From Buchnera aphidicola (Cinara cuneomaculata) (GTDB lineage Bacteria > Pseudomonadota > Gammaproteobacteria > Enterobacterales > Enterobacteriaceae), in the NCBI RefSeq assembly GCF_900698865.1, contig NZ_LR217695.1, positions 1 to 64,000 of the forward strand: a stretch of 64,000 nucleotides of DNA. Direction: 5' to 3'. The notes below the pieces were generated by a model. That model saw only the letters and a program-made list of their open reading frames with translations, was not told where the DNA came from and did no database searches. The position numbers were made by a program, and so were the translations under genes. Each line of letters starts with the position of its first letter. Positions within the stretch are counted from its first letter, which is position 1. This document shows, in pieces, positions 1 to 13,216 of this stretch.

Positions 1-65
1 TATATATTTATATATTTATATATATGTAAATATATGTAAATATAATTATTTTTAGGAAAAAAAAA

Positions 66-1958
66 ATGGTTTTTTATAAAAAATTTGATATCATTGTAAT
101 TGGTGGTGGACACGCTGGTACAGAAGCAGCGTCCGCTTCTTCAAGAATGGGTCAAAAAACTTTATTATTAACACAAAATATTAATACAATTGGAGAATTA
201 TCTTGTAACCCAGCTATTGGAGGAATAGGAAAAAGTCAATTAGTTAAAGAAATTGATGCTATGGATGGTTTAATGGCTCGTGTTACTGATTATGCTGGAA
301 TTCAATTTAGAAAATTAAATTCTAAAAAAGGATCTGCTGTACAGTCTACTCGCGCTCAAACCGATAGATCGTTATATAAAAAAAAGATGCAAGATTTTTT
401 AATAAATCAAGAAAACTTACTAATTTTAGAAAAGGAAGTATCAGATTTAATTATTAAAAATAATCAAGTATATGGAGTTCTTACTGATGATGGTGATTCT
501 TTTATTGGTACTGCAGTGATACTAACAACTGGTACTTTTTTAAATGGTCGCATGTATATTGGATCTAAAATATTATCTGGGGGCAGACGTGATGATGCTA
601 ATTCATCAATATTAGCTAAAAATTTAAAAAAATATCCTTTTAGATTTGGGCGACTGAAAACTGGTACACCTCCACGTTTACACGCTAAGACTATTAATTT
701 TAATGAACTAGAAACTCAATGGGGAGATAATCCTATTCCATGGTTTTCTTTCATTAAAAATAGTTCAAAAAACCCAAAACAAGTACCTTGTTATATTACT
801 TATACTAATGTTAATACTCATGAATTAATTAAAAATAATTTACATAATAGTCCATTATATAATGGAATTATTACAGGCATAGGACCTAGATATTGTCCTT
901 CTATTGAAGATAAAATAGTTCGTTTTTCAAATAAACATCGTCATCAAATTTTTTTAGAACCAGAAGGTATTAATAGTGAAGTTATTTATCCTAATGGAAT
1001 TTCTACTAGTTTATCTTCTAGGGTACAAAAAAAAATGGTACGTTCTATTAAAGGACTAGAAAGTGCAGAAATTATTTATCCAGGATATGCAGTAGAATAT
1101 GATTTTTTTGATCCAAGAGATCTGAAAATGACATTAGAATCTAAAATTATTAAAAATCTATTTTTAGCCGGACAAATTAACGGTACGACTGGTTACGAAG
1201 AAGCAGGTGCGCAAGGTTTATTAGCAGGTATAAATGCTGCTCTATTGGTTCAGAACAAAATTTCTTGGTACCCAAAACGTAATCAAGCGTATATTGGGGT
1301 ATTAATAGACGACTTGTGTAATAAAGGTACTTCTGAACCGTATCGAATGTTTACGGCTCGAGCAGAATATCGATTATTATTACGTGAAAATAATGCTGAT
1401 GATCGTTTAACTGAAATTGGTTACAAGCTTGGAGTAGTTAGTTATAAACGATGGAGTATTTTTTCTAAAAAAAAAAATATAATTTCACAAGAACGTCGAA
1501 GATTAAAAAATATTATTATTACACCTAAATTATTTAATTGTTTTTTTAAAAATAAAAATTTAAATATTAATTTAAAACAAGATTGTACTGCTTTTGAGTT
1601 TTTACGTCGACCAAATATTACTTATACAATTTTAAAAAAATTCATAAATAATTTTATTTCTAATCAGACATTTATAAAAAATAAAGTAATTATTGAAGAA
1701 ATTGAAACTCAAAGTAAATATTATGGTTATATTCAACGACAAAAAAGAGAAATAAAAAAAATTATACATTATGAATATATGAAGTTATCTTCTATTCAAG
1801 ATTATAAATATGTTACCGGTTTATCTAATGAAGCAATAGACAAATTAAATATGTATCGACCTCATTCTATTGGTCAAGCTTCTCGCATCTCAGGTATAAC
1901 TCCTGCAACGATATCTATTTTGCTTATTTTTTTAAAAAAATGTAATTTTAAAAATTAA
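66..1958 (+). CDS. mnmG: tRNA uridine 5-carboxymethylaminomethyl modification enzyme MnmG
   Basis: MnmG is the FAD-dependent partner of MnmE and installs the cmnm5 group on U34 of tRNAs reading split codon boxes. The 630-residue product has the usual family length. The N-terminal dinucleotide-binding loop reads [12 protein letters not shown] (about residues 11-22), followed by the family motif [11 protein letters not shown] near residue 50 and the conserved [10 protein letters not shown] and GYEEAGAQG segments. The start ATG has an AGGA ribosome site about 7 bases upstream. Its partner mnmE lies in the same window at 9286-10641, so the modification complex appears complete. In related Buchnera the atp operon follows on the same strand; here gyrB on the opposite strand follows after 116 bases. 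Confidence 0.97.
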   Translation: MVFYKKFDIIVIGGGHAGTEAASASSRMGQKTLLLTQNINTIGELSCNPAIGGIGKSQLVKEIDAMDGLMARVTDYAGIQFRKLNSKKGSAVQSTRAQTDRSLYKKKMQDFLINQENLLILEKEVSDLIIKNNQVYGVLTDDGDSFIGTAVILTTGTFLNGRMYIGSKILSGGRRDDANSSILAKNLKKYPFRFGRLKTGTPPRLHAKTINFNELETQWGDNPIPWFSFIKNSSKNPKQVPCYITYTNVNTHELIKNNLHNSPLYNGIITGIGPRYCPSIEDKIVRFSNKHRHQIFLEPEGINSEVIYPNGISTSLSSRVQKKMVRSIKGLESAEIIYPGYAVEYDFFDPRDLKMTLESKIIKNLFLAGQINGTTGYEEAGAQGLLAGINAALLVQNKISWYPKRNQAYIGVLIDDLCNKGTSEPYRMFTARAEYRLLLRENNADDRLTEIGYKLGVVSYKRWSIFSKKKNIISQERRRLKNIIITPKLFNCFFKNKNLNINLKQDCTAFEFLRRPNITYTILKKFINNFISNQTFIKNKVIIEEIETQSKYYGYIQRQKREIKKIIHYEYMKLSSIQDYKYVTGLSNEAIDKLNMYRPHSIGQASRISGITPATISILLIFLKKCNFKN

Positions 1959-1999
1959 GTATTTATTTTTATAAAATTCTTTTTAAAAATATTATTTTT

Positions 2000-2027
2000 G
2001 GCAGGTTTATTAAAATTATGTCCTGCC
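2000..2027. terminator. Hairpin between convergent mnmG and gyrB
   Basis: GGCAGG (2000-2005) and CCTGCC (2022-2027) form a perfect 6-bp GC-rich stem with a 16-base loop, flanked by T-rich sequence on the left and A-rich on the right. It can therefore act in both directions. It is the only GC-rich block in the 116-base gap and lies between two convergent genes, so a shared terminator is the natural reading. Confidence 0.6.
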
Positions 2028-2074
2028 GAAATTAATAAATTTATAAATTTAATTATATAAGATATAAATAATTT

Positions 2075-4489
<2,415 letters not shown>

Positions 4490-4561
4490 TTATCCTATTA
4501 TATTAGTAGTATTTTTTATACAAAAATATATATATTAAAAATTAACTTATTTAAAATAAAC

Positions 4562-5668
4562 TTATATTTTTAATGGCATAATTATAAATTTAATTTCTTT
4601 TTGTATATTTGATTGAATTTGAATACTTGAAATTGGTATATTAAAAACAATATTAATTGTATTATTTTTTAATACATTTAGAACATCAAGTAAATAAAAA
4701 ACATTTATAGAAAATGAAATATTTTCATATTTATAATCAATACGAAAAGAATCACGTGATTCTTCGTCATCTTGATTACTTGATGTAATTGTTAGTAAAT
4801 TTTTCGAAAAATTTAAATAAACACCTTTAAAGGTAGTGTTGCATAAAATTGATGTTTTTAATAATGATTCTTTTAATTGTTCTATTGATATTACTATACA
4901 GCGAGTATACGTATTTAGAATAATATCATGATAATTAGGAAAATGACCATTTATTAATTTAGTAATTAAAATTATATTATTAATTTGAAAAGATACATAA
5001 TGATTATGAATAATAATTTCTATTAAATCAGTTGTATAATTTAATAATCTATATAGTTCTAAAATAGCTTTTTTATTAATAATTATAGAAAATTCGTGTA
5101 TATGCAAATCTACATGAGTTTTATATAAAGACAATCTATGTCCATCCGTAGTTACTCCATATAAATAGTTTCCTTTGTATTCTAGTAACATGCCGTTTAA
5201 GGTATTTCGAATATCGTTATTGGCAATAGAAAAATGTGTTAATAAAATAATTTCTTTTAACATCAATTGAGACATAAAAAATTCTTTATTATTTTTAATA
5301 ATTTTAAATTGAGGAAATTTTTTATATGAAATAGTATTTAATTTAAATATACTATTTAGTATTTTAATAGTTATTTTTTGATTAAATAATTGAAAATGTA
5401 ATTCTACATTACTTTTTATATTACGACAAATATTAAATATTTTTTTTCCAGAAACTGTAATACAACCGGCTGTATAAAAAATATAATTTTTTTTATGTAT
5501 ATATGCATTTAATTCAAGTTCTAATGTAGAACTTGTTAATTTAAGCATATTTTTATTAATTTGTATCATTATATTTTCCAATACTGGAAAAATTGTATTT
5601 TTTGTGATAATTTTATTGATTTTTTTAAAAGAATTTAAAAAATCATTTTTTTTTATTTTGAATTCCAT
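4562..5668 (-). CDS. dnaN: DNA polymerase III beta sliding clamp
   Basis: The beta clamp encircles DNA and tethers polymerase III and other clamp-binding proteins. The 368 residues match the family (366 in E. coli). The N-terminal MEFKIKKNDFLNSFKKIN, the VTTDGHRLSLYKT segment and the C-terminal PLKI ending fit DnaN, although overall conservation is low. It lies 3 bases after dnaA on the minus strand, the usual dnaA-dnaN coupling, and dnaN-gyrB are adjacent because recF is absent. Confidence 0.95.
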   Translation of the reverse strand: MEFKIKKNDFLNSFKKINKIITKNTIFPVLENIMIQINKNMLKLTSSTLELELNAYIHKKNYIFYTAGCITVSGKKIFNICRNIKSNVELHFQLFNQKITIKILNSIFKLNTISYKKFPQFKIIKNNKEFFMSQLMLKEIILLTHFSIANNDIRNTLNGMLLEYKGNYLYGVTTDGHRLSLYKTHVDLHIHEFSIIINKKAILELYRLLNYTTDLIEIIIHNHYVSFQINNIILITKLINGHFPNYHDIILNTYTRCIVISIEQLKESLLKTSILCNTTFKGVYLNFSKNLLTITSSNQDDEESRDSFRIDYKYENISFSINVFYLLDVLNVLKNNTINIVFNIPISSIQIQSNIQKEIKFIIMPLKI

Positions 5669-5671
5669 ATT

Positions 5672-6759
5672 TTATGAATTTAGTTGATTAAATAAATATA
5701 AAAAATCGTAATAGAGTTTATTTTTTTTTTTTAATTGATTAATTTTTTTATATGCATACATGACAGTAGTACGGTGTTTTTTTCCAAAAGCTACACCTAT
5801 ATCAGAAAAGCTATAATTAGTTAATTTTTTTATTAAAGTCATAGCAATTTGTCTTGATCTTACAATAAATTTAGATCTTTTTTTTGAAATCATATCTGAT
5901 ATTTTAATCTTAAAATAAATAGAGACTTTTTTTTGAATTAACTTTATATCTATGTTTTTTTTTTTTTGTATTTTTCTTTTAAATTCCCGTTGAATAAGAT
6001 GTATTTTTATTTTTTTTTTTAAGAATAATGATGTTAAATATATTTTTTTTAAAAAATTTTTTAATTCTCGTATATTAGAATATAAATTTTTTGCAATATA
6101 TTGAGCAGATTTATATGGTAAATAAATTTTATGTTTATATGCTTTTTTTAAAAGAATATATGTTCTAGTAATTAATTCTGGAGATTTAATAGGTATAATT
6201 AATCCTTGCTTAAAATAAAATTGCAAATTTTTATTGATTCCATTAATATAATTTGGATAACGGTCTGAGCTTAATATAATTTTTTGATTTTTTTCAAATA
6301 ATTTTTTAAATATATAAAACAATTCTTTTTGTAAATATTTCTTATAAGAAAATAGTTGAATGTCATCTATAAGTAGTACATTAATAGAACTATAATAATT
6401 TTTAAAATGTTCAATAGAATTATTCTGTATTGAATGTATCATATTTTCAATAAAATTTTTTGAATGTATGTATATTACTTTAATATTATAATTATCTATT
6501 AAAAATTTATTTCCTATGGCATGAAGTAAATGCGTTTTTCCTAAACCTGTATCGCTATATAAAAATAATGAATTATAAATATTTTTTATATTTTCAGTAA
6601 ATTTGTAAGATAAAAAACGAGCCAATTGATTTGATTTACCTTCGATAAAATTATTAAATTGATATTTTGGATTAATGCCAGTATTTGATATTATTTTTAT
6701 TTGTAATTTTTTTTTTTTCTTTTTTTGTGTATATTTTTATTAAAATGTTTATTTAGCAT
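5672..6759 (-). CDS. dnaA: Replication initiator DnaA, degenerate, with poly(A) frameshift
   Basis: Residues from FNNFIEGKSNQLA to the end align with DnaA domains III and IV. Uninterrupted translation from the first usable codon (TTG at 6625) gives 317 residues, but homology continues upstream to about 6690. An ATG at 6759 reads into an A12 tract (window 6707-6718) and then stops; one extra A joins both frames into a 362-residue product. Domain I, the helicase-contact part, is missing. The Walker A loop reads SDTGLGKT instead of GGTGLGKT, the box VII arginine finger (LKSRFG) is LQFYFK, and the DNA-binding signature DHTTV is HRTTV; Walker B (LLIDDIQ) and sensor 2 (NIRELK) remain. The gene is either a dying relic or a strongly altered initiator. 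I place low confidence on the start. Confidence 0.85.
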
Positions 6760-7142
6760 ATATATTAAGATGAATCATAATTTATTTACATATAGTGCTT
6801 ATATAATGATTGTTTATAATTTATCATTTATTTTAAATTTATTTTTTATAAAATATTACATTATTGTGTTATACAAGATATAATATAAAAAATAATTCAA
6901 TATTTATATTGAATAAACTGTTTATATAAATAGTTAATTAGTTGGTTTTTAATAGTATTATTTGACATCAAATTATATTGATATTTTTTGAAAAAAAATA
7001 ATTGTCATTATTATATTTTTTTATTTTAAAAAATAGTCAAATTAAGGATTTTAATTTATAAATATTATGTTATAAATATTTTTTATAAAAATAAAATTTT
7101 ATTAATAAAATATTTATAAAAATATAATAAGGAAAAATTGTT
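6760..7142. other. Gene-free dnaA-rpmH divergent gap, possible relic of DnaA domain I
   Basis: This 383-base A+T-rich gap separates divergent dnaA and rpmH. On the minus strand a short frame starting MSNNTIKNQLINYL (about 6967 downwards) and a later stretch reading YFIKNKFKIND resemble, weakly, the start and end of DnaA domain I, split by stops. No consensus DnaA box (TTATCCACA) is visible by eye. The promoter of rpmH should lie in the right half, but no convincing -35/-10 pair stands out in such A+T-rich DNA. Confidence 0.35.
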
Positions 7143-7277
7143 ATGAAACGTACTTTTCAACCATCTATTCTTAAACGTAATCGAACTCATGGTTTTCGTG
7201 CTCGCATGTCTTCTAAAAGTGGTAGAGCCATACTATCTCATCGACGTTTAAAGTCTCGTTCAGTTTTATGTGTATAG
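7143..7277 (+). CDS. rpmH: 50S ribosomal protein L34
   Basis: A 44-residue basic protein starting MKRTFQPS and containing [11 protein letters not shown] and RAILSHRR, the L34 hallmark. L34 is a small subunit of the large ribosomal subunit. An AAGGA ribosome site precedes the ATG. It is 9 bases before rnpA, the conserved rpmH-rnpA pair. Confidence 0.97.
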   Translation: MKRTFQPSILKRNRTHGFRARMSSKSGRAILSHRRLKSRSVLCV

Positions 7278-7286
7278 GGATACTAC

Positions 7287-7664
7287 ATGAAATTATGCAA
7301 TACGCCTCGTTTTTTTTTTAAAAAAAAATTACGTTTATTGTCGAACGATCAATTTAAGTATGTTTATGAACGTAATTTTAGAATTCATGTAAAATCATTT
7401 ATTATATTAAGATGTATAAATAATTTAAATTATCCAAGATTAGGTATGTCTATTGCTAAAAAAAATATTATACGATCACATGATCGTAATAGAATTAAAC
7501 GTTTGATTCGAGAAAGTTTTCGTTTAATTCAACATAATTTATTATTAATGGATTTTATTATTATTGTAAAAAAAAATACACATTTATTGAAAAATAATAG
7601 TATTTTGTTTTTTTTACAAAATATATGGCGTTTTAATAGTAAAAAAAATTTTAAATATAAATAA
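7287..7664 (+). CDS. rnpA: Ribonuclease P protein component
   Basis: RnpA is the protein cofactor of RNase P, which matures tRNA 5' ends together with the rnpB RNA encoded at 61107-61483. The 125 residues carry the signature RNRIKRLIRESFR (about residues 69-81) and the early LRLLSNDQFKYVYE segment. The spacing of 9 bases from rpmH suggests one transcript. The tail is Asn/Phe/Lys-rich and diverged. Confidence 0.95.
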   Translation: MKLCNTPRFFFKKKLRLLSNDQFKYVYERNFRIHVKSFIILRCINNLNYPRLGMSIAKKNIIRSHDRNRIKRLIRESFRLIQHNLLLMDFIIIVKKNTHLLKNNSILFFLQNIWRFNSKKNFKYK

Positions 7665-7736
7665 ATTATAATGTGATTATATATATTATAAATTCATATT
7701 ATTTTATTTTTTAATTTTATTTAATGAGACAATTTT

Positions 7737-9212
7737 ATGATATATTTTAAACGTATTTTTTTTATAGTATCTTGTGTTTTATTCTCTTTCTTGATATGGA
7801 ATTTTTGGAATACACATTTTTCTATAAATCAAAGTAATTTACAGATAAATAATTATTTAAATAAAATAAATGATGTTAATAATGATAATCAAGATCAATT
7901 AGTTAATGTAGAATGTAATGTATTGCCGTTAAATATTAATTCTTTACTTCAAAAAATTGAACACCCTAACTCAGGAGGACATAATTCTAAAATAAATACA
8001 TCATCTATTTTTAATTTTTTATCAAATAAAAAAAAAAATATTTATAGGAATATAATAAAATTTATTTATCGTCAAGTTGATTATATAAAAAGTATCAGAA
8101 ACCCTATATATGTAATTCAATCAAGATTAAATAAATTACCGTTAAATCCTAAATTAGTTAGATTTTTTATAAAATTGAAATCAAAAGGTTATATTTTTTA
8201 TAAAAAAATAGTTTCTTTAATACAAGTATTGTATAAACCTTGCATGAGTTTTATTGATCGGTATATTAGATATTATAGGATATATAATATACTTATGAAT
8301 GAATTACGAGACATTCAAATGTTTTTTAAAAAAAAAAATTTTTTAGAACATCTTTTTATTAATCGAGATTATAAAAAAACTGTTTTTATTGATAAAAAGG
8401 AAAATTCTTTTATTTACCATATTAAAAATAATTATAATATTTTTGTAATGAAATTATTATCTCAAATTAATAATGTTAATTTTAATAATTTTTATAAAGT
8501 ATTTTATACCATTCAAGTAAAACCTAAAATACAAAATAAAACATCTAAAGTTTCTAAAAATTTAGAATCTCACATAAAACACAAATGGTTATATATAATT
8601 ACTTATCCTTTATTAAAATTATTAATTTTTTTTTATAGCATACTAAATAATTGGGGATTGACGATTATTATCGTTACTATTTTGTTAAAAATAATTACAT
8701 ATCCAATAACTAAATTGCAATATATATCTGTTTTAAAAATGAAATTATTACAATCAAAAATACGGGACATAAAAAATCAATTTAAAAATGATTCAGATAT
8801 TATGAACAAAAAAATTTTATCATTATATCAATCTAAAAAAATTAATCCTTTTATGAGTCTTTTTTTTTCTATTTTACAAGCTCCTATATTTCTAGCTTTT
8901 TATTATGTGTTAGTAACTTCTGTTACACTACATCATGCACCTTTTTTATGGATTCATGATTTATCTAGTTATGATCCTTATTATTTTTTACCGATATGCA
9001 TCGGTTTAAGTGTTTTCCTTACACAACTTCATGAATTAAATTTTAATAATATCTTTAAGCAAAAAAATTTTTTACGTATAATTCCAATTTTATTTACTGG
9101 TTTTTTTATTTGGTTACCTTCAGGATTAGCGTTGTATTATCTAACTAGTAATTTAGTAAATTATTTACAACAACGAATAATACGTCATAATTTCATTAAA
9201 AAAAATATTTGA
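7737..9212 (+). CDS. yidC: Membrane protein insertase YidC
   Basis: YidC inserts and folds inner-membrane proteins, alone or with SecYEG. The 491 residues start with a transmembrane segment (about 5-25), followed by a strongly diverged periplasmic domain, then the conserved five-helix core from about residue 285: WGLTIIIVTILLKIITYPIT, QAPIFLAFYYVL, and the final IWLPSGLALYYLTSN. It is shorter than the E. coli protein (548), the deficit lying in the periplasmic domain. yidD, often between rnpA and yidC, is absent from the 72-base gap. An ATGAGACAATTTT leader holds a GAGA ribosome site. Confidence 0.95.
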   Translation: MIYFKRIFFIVSCVLFSFLIWNFWNTHFSINQSNLQINNYLNKINDVNNDNQDQLVNVECNVLPLNINSLLQKIEHPNSGGHNSKINTSSIFNFLSNKKKNIYRNIIKFIYRQVDYIKSIRNPIYVIQSRLNKLPLNPKLVRFFIKLKSKGYIFYKKIVSLIQVLYKPCMSFIDRYIRYYRIYNILMNELRDIQMFFKKKNFLEHLFINRDYKKTVFIDKKENSFIYHIKNNYNIFVMKLLSQINNVNFNNFYKVFYTIQVKPKIQNKTSKVSKNLESHIKHKWLYIITYPLLKLLIFFYSILNNWGLTIIIVTILLKIITYPITKLQYISVLKMKLLQSKIRDIKNQFKNDSDIMNKKILSLYQSKKINPFMSLFFSILQAPIFLAFYYVLVTSVTLHHAPFLWIHDLSSYDPYYFLPICIGLSVFLTQLHELNFNNIFKQKNFLRIIPILFTGFFIWLPSGLALYYLTSNLVNYLQQRIIRHNFIKKNI

Positions 9213-9226
9213 TTGAATCAAATATT
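9204..9226 (+). terminator. Stem-loop over the yidC stop codon
   Basis: AATATTTGA (9204-9212) pairs perfectly with TCAAATATT (9218-9226) across a 5-base loop. The left arm includes the yidC stop TGA. It may end the rpmH-rnpA-yidC transcript, but being A+T-rich and lacking a clear T-run it is a weak candidate. Confidence 0.35.
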
Positions 9227-9285
9227 CTAATATTTAATTAATTTTATTAAACAAAAAATTTATATATTTGGAATGAAAATAGAAT

Positions 9286-10641
9286 ATGATATTTCATGAC
9301 ACTATTGTAGCTCCAGCAACAGCTTTAGGTCAATCAGGTATCGGAATTATAAGAATTTCCGGTTTTTCTGTTTTAAAGATAATAAAAAAATTTTTAAAGC
9401 TTTCTATGAAGGAACGGTTTGCTCATTATACATCTTTCTTAGATATTCACGGTAATATTATTGATCACGGTATTGCTTTATTTTTTTTAGCTCCTCGATC
9501 ATTTACAGGTGAAGATATATTAGAATTTCATGGCCATGGTAACCCTATTATATTAGACTTATTAATAAAAAATATATTATTAATTAAAAATGTTCGTATA
9601 GCTCGTCCCGGTGAATTTACAGAAAGAGCCTTTTTAAATAAAAAAATAGATTTAATTCAAGCAGAAGCTATTAGTGATATAATTAGTGCGCAGTCTGAAG
9701 TTGCAGTAAAATCTGCATTGCGTTCTTTATCAGGTATATTTTCAAAAAAAATATATGTCATTATTAATCTAATAAAAACTTTTTTTTCTAGAATAGAAGC
9801 AGTTATTAATTTTCCTGATGAAATAAATATTTCTTTTAAAATACAAGATAATTTATCAAAAATAATAAAATTACTTAAAGAGTTGATAGATATAGTAAAA
9901 AAAAATAATATATTGCAGAAAGGCATCAAAATAGTTATCGGAGGTCCACCGAATGTTGGTAAATCTAGTTTGTTTAATTGTTTATCTAACAAAAAAATTT
10001 CTATTGTTACTAACATTCCAGGTACTACTCGTGATGTCATGAATAATAATATTTATGTAAATGGAATATCTTGTGAATTATTAGATACTGCCGGGTTGCG
10101 TAAAAGTGATGATATTATCGAAAGAATAGGTATAAAATTAGCAAAACGAAATATTCGTTGTTGTGATCATATTTTCTTTGTTTTAGATGCTACGCATAAT
10201 TATAAAAAAAATAATAAATTTATGTTAAAAAGCATAAATAATTTACAAAAAAATCAAAATATTACGTTTATTTTTAATAAAATAGATCTTATTAATCAAA
10301 TACCTCATGCAGAAATGATATATAAAAAATTTCCAGTTTTTTATATATCAGTTAAAAATAAACAAGGAATTAATTTAATAACTGATAGAATTAAAAATTT
10401 ATCTAAAGTTTTAAATAATGTTGAAAATGTTTTTTTAGCCCGACAGAGACATCTTATAGGATTAGAAGAATCATTAGATTATTTAATAACAGGTCAAATA
10501 GATTGGTTAGATAATCAAAATATTGAATTATTATCAGATAATATTCGCTTATCGCTTCAAAGTTTATTAGGTATCACTGGACATTTTAATAATGAAGATT
10601 TATTAAATAAAATTTTTTCTGAGTTTTGTATTGGTAAATAA
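9286..10641 (+). CDS. mnmE: tRNA modification GTPase MnmE
   Basis: MnmE is the GTPase that works with MnmG on U34 of certain tRNAs. The 451-residue product begins with the tetrahydrofolate-binding domain (TIVAPATALGQSGIGIIRISG), has the central helical domain with GEFTERAFLNKKIDL, and an inserted G domain: G1 GGPPNVGKSSL (about residues 219-229), G3 DTAG, G4 NKID. It ends in FCIGK, the catalytic C-terminal CxGK motif. All family hallmarks are present. Confidence 0.97.
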   Translation: MIFHDTIVAPATALGQSGIGIIRISGFSVLKIIKKFLKLSMKERFAHYTSFLDIHGNIIDHGIALFFLAPRSFTGEDILEFHGHGNPIILDLLIKNILLIKNVRIARPGEFTERAFLNKKIDLIQAEAISDIISAQSEVAVKSALRSLSGIFSKKIYVIINLIKTFFSRIEAVINFPDEINISFKIQDNLSKIIKLLKELIDIVKKNNILQKGIKIVIGGPPNVGKSSLFNCLSNKKISIVTNIPGTTRDVMNNNIYVNGISCELLDTAGLRKSDDIIERIGIKLAKRNIRCCDHIFFVLDATHNYKKNNKFMLKSINNLQKNQNITFIFNKIDLINQIPHAEMIYKKFPVFYISVKNKQGINLITDRIKNLSKVLNNVENVFLARQRHLIGLEESLDYLITGQIDWLDNQNIELLSDNIRLSLQSLLGITGHFNNEDLLNKIFSEFCIGK

Positions 10642-10675
10642 AATATATAAATATTATTTTTATTTAACTAACATA

Positions 10676-10748
10676 TGCCCGGAGGCGGAATTGAACCACC
10701 GACACGGGGATTTTCAGTCCCCTGCTCTACCAACTGAGCTATCCGGGC
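10676..10748 (-). tRNA. tRNA-Phe (GAA)
   Basis: Reading the minus strand gives a full cloverleaf: acceptor GCCCGGA/TCCGGGC, D-stem GCTC/GAGC, anticodon loop CTGAAAA with anticodon GAA, and T-loop TTCAATT. The discriminator is A and CCA is not encoded, so tRNA nucleotidyltransferase (cca in this window) is needed. It stands alone in the gap between mnmE and groES. Confidence 0.97.
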
Positions 10749-10950
10749 ATTAAAGTGATTAAACATTAAAATATTTATCTTGTCAATGATTTTATTAAAA
10801 ATTTTTTAAATTTATGTATAAAAAATAATTTTTTAAAATTAAATAGTATATATGTTTAATTATTTAATTTAATTTTTAATTTCATTCAAATTAATAATTT
10901 ATTAAACAGATCAAAATATTAAAACAATTAAATAAAAAATTTAAATAAAC

Positions 10951-10979
10951 CCCTTGAAATTCTTTATTTAGATCCATAT
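10951..10979 (+). promoter_or_regulatory. Sigma-32 type heat-shock promoter of groESL
   Basis: CCCTTGAAAT (10951-10960) followed 14 bases after CTTGAAA by CCATAT (10974-10979) matches the sigma-32 consensus CTTGAAA-N(11-16)-CCCCATnT reasonably well. It lies about 90 bases before the groES start. The only alternative sigma factor gene seen here is rpoH at 16569-17444, so the heat-shock circuit for groESL looks retained. Confidence 0.75.
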
Positions 10980-11066
10980 ATTCTTAAAATATAAGAGTAC
11001 ATTAAAAATACTAGTAGTCATTTTATTTGTATAAAATGTATTTTATTTATTAAAGAGGATTATAAT

Positions 11067-11360
11067 ATGAAACTTCGTCCATTACATGATAGAGTAATTG
11101 TTAAACGTAATGAAGCAGAATTGAAATCTGCTGGCGGTATTGTATTAACTGGCTCTGCAGCTGGAAAATCTACTCGAGGTGTAGTTTTATCAGTTGGAAA
11201 GGGTCGCGTTTTAGATAATGGCAATATTAAAAAACTAGATGTTAAAGTTGGTGATGTTGTAATTTTCAATGAAGGTTATGGCGCAAAGACTGAAACTATT
11301 GATAATGAAGAAGTTTTGATTTTAACTGAAAGTGATATTTTAGCGATTTTAGAAGAATAA
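11067..11360 (+). CDS. groES: Co-chaperonin GroES
   Basis: GroES forms the heptameric lid of the GroEL folding chamber. The 97 residues match the family exactly: [14 protein letters not shown] start, the mobile loop [15 protein letters not shown], and the [10 protein letters not shown] ending. A clear AGAGGA ribosome site lies 8 bases upstream. Codon use is visibly less A+T-biased than in neighbouring genes, as expected for a highly expressed chaperonin. First gene of the groESL operon behind a heat-shock promoter. Confidence 0.98.
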   Translation: MKLRPLHDRVIVKRNEAELKSAGGIVLTGSAAGKSTRGVVLSVGKGRVLDNGNIKKLDVKVGDVVIFNEGYGAKTETIDNEEVLILTESDILAILEE

Positions 11361-11391
11361 TTAGATTAATTATTAACACTAATAATTTTAA

Positions 11392-13062
<1,671 letters not shown>

Positions 13063-13140
13063 TTTTTATTTTTATGTTACTTAATTTAAGTATTGCTATC
13101 ATAATAATAAAAAATAATTTTTTATATTAATTTTTATAGT

Positions 13141-13169
13141 TTGACGGTCTCCTTGTTCTCGGGAATAAT
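13141..13169 (+). promoter_or_regulatory. Candidate sigma-70 promoter upstream of efp
   Basis: TTGACG (13141-13146) and AATAAT (13164-13169) are separated by 17 bases, each a 5/6 match to the sigma-70 consensus. The pair overlaps the hairpin that follows groEL, so promoter and terminator functions would share the same DNA. efp starts about 48 bases downstream of the -10. Confidence 0.4.
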
Positions 13170-13189
13170 AACTATATGAGAACAAGGGG
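13149..13189 (+). terminator. Terminator-like hairpin after groEL
   Basis: CCTTGTTCTC (13151-13160) pairs perfectly with GAGAACAAGG (13178-13187); a T-G and a C-G pair extend it to 12 bp (13149-13160 with 13178-13189). The loop is 17 bases and the right arm is followed by TTATATTTATAT. It is one of the most G+C-rich intergenic blocks of the window and lies 87 bases after the groEL stop, so it most likely ends the groESL message. Confidence 0.65.
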
Positions 13190-13216
13190 TTATATTTATA
13201 TATTGAGATGTATATT

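Noticed and set aside
1..65. Tandem TATATATTTATATA-type repeat upstream of mnmG
   Set aside because: Too short and too close to background composition to be called a functional repeat.
6760..7142. Chromosomal origin next to dnaA
   Set aside because: No DnaA-box consensus or repeated 13-mers visible; with a degenerate DnaA the classical marks may be gone, so I do not annotate an origin without a skew calculation.
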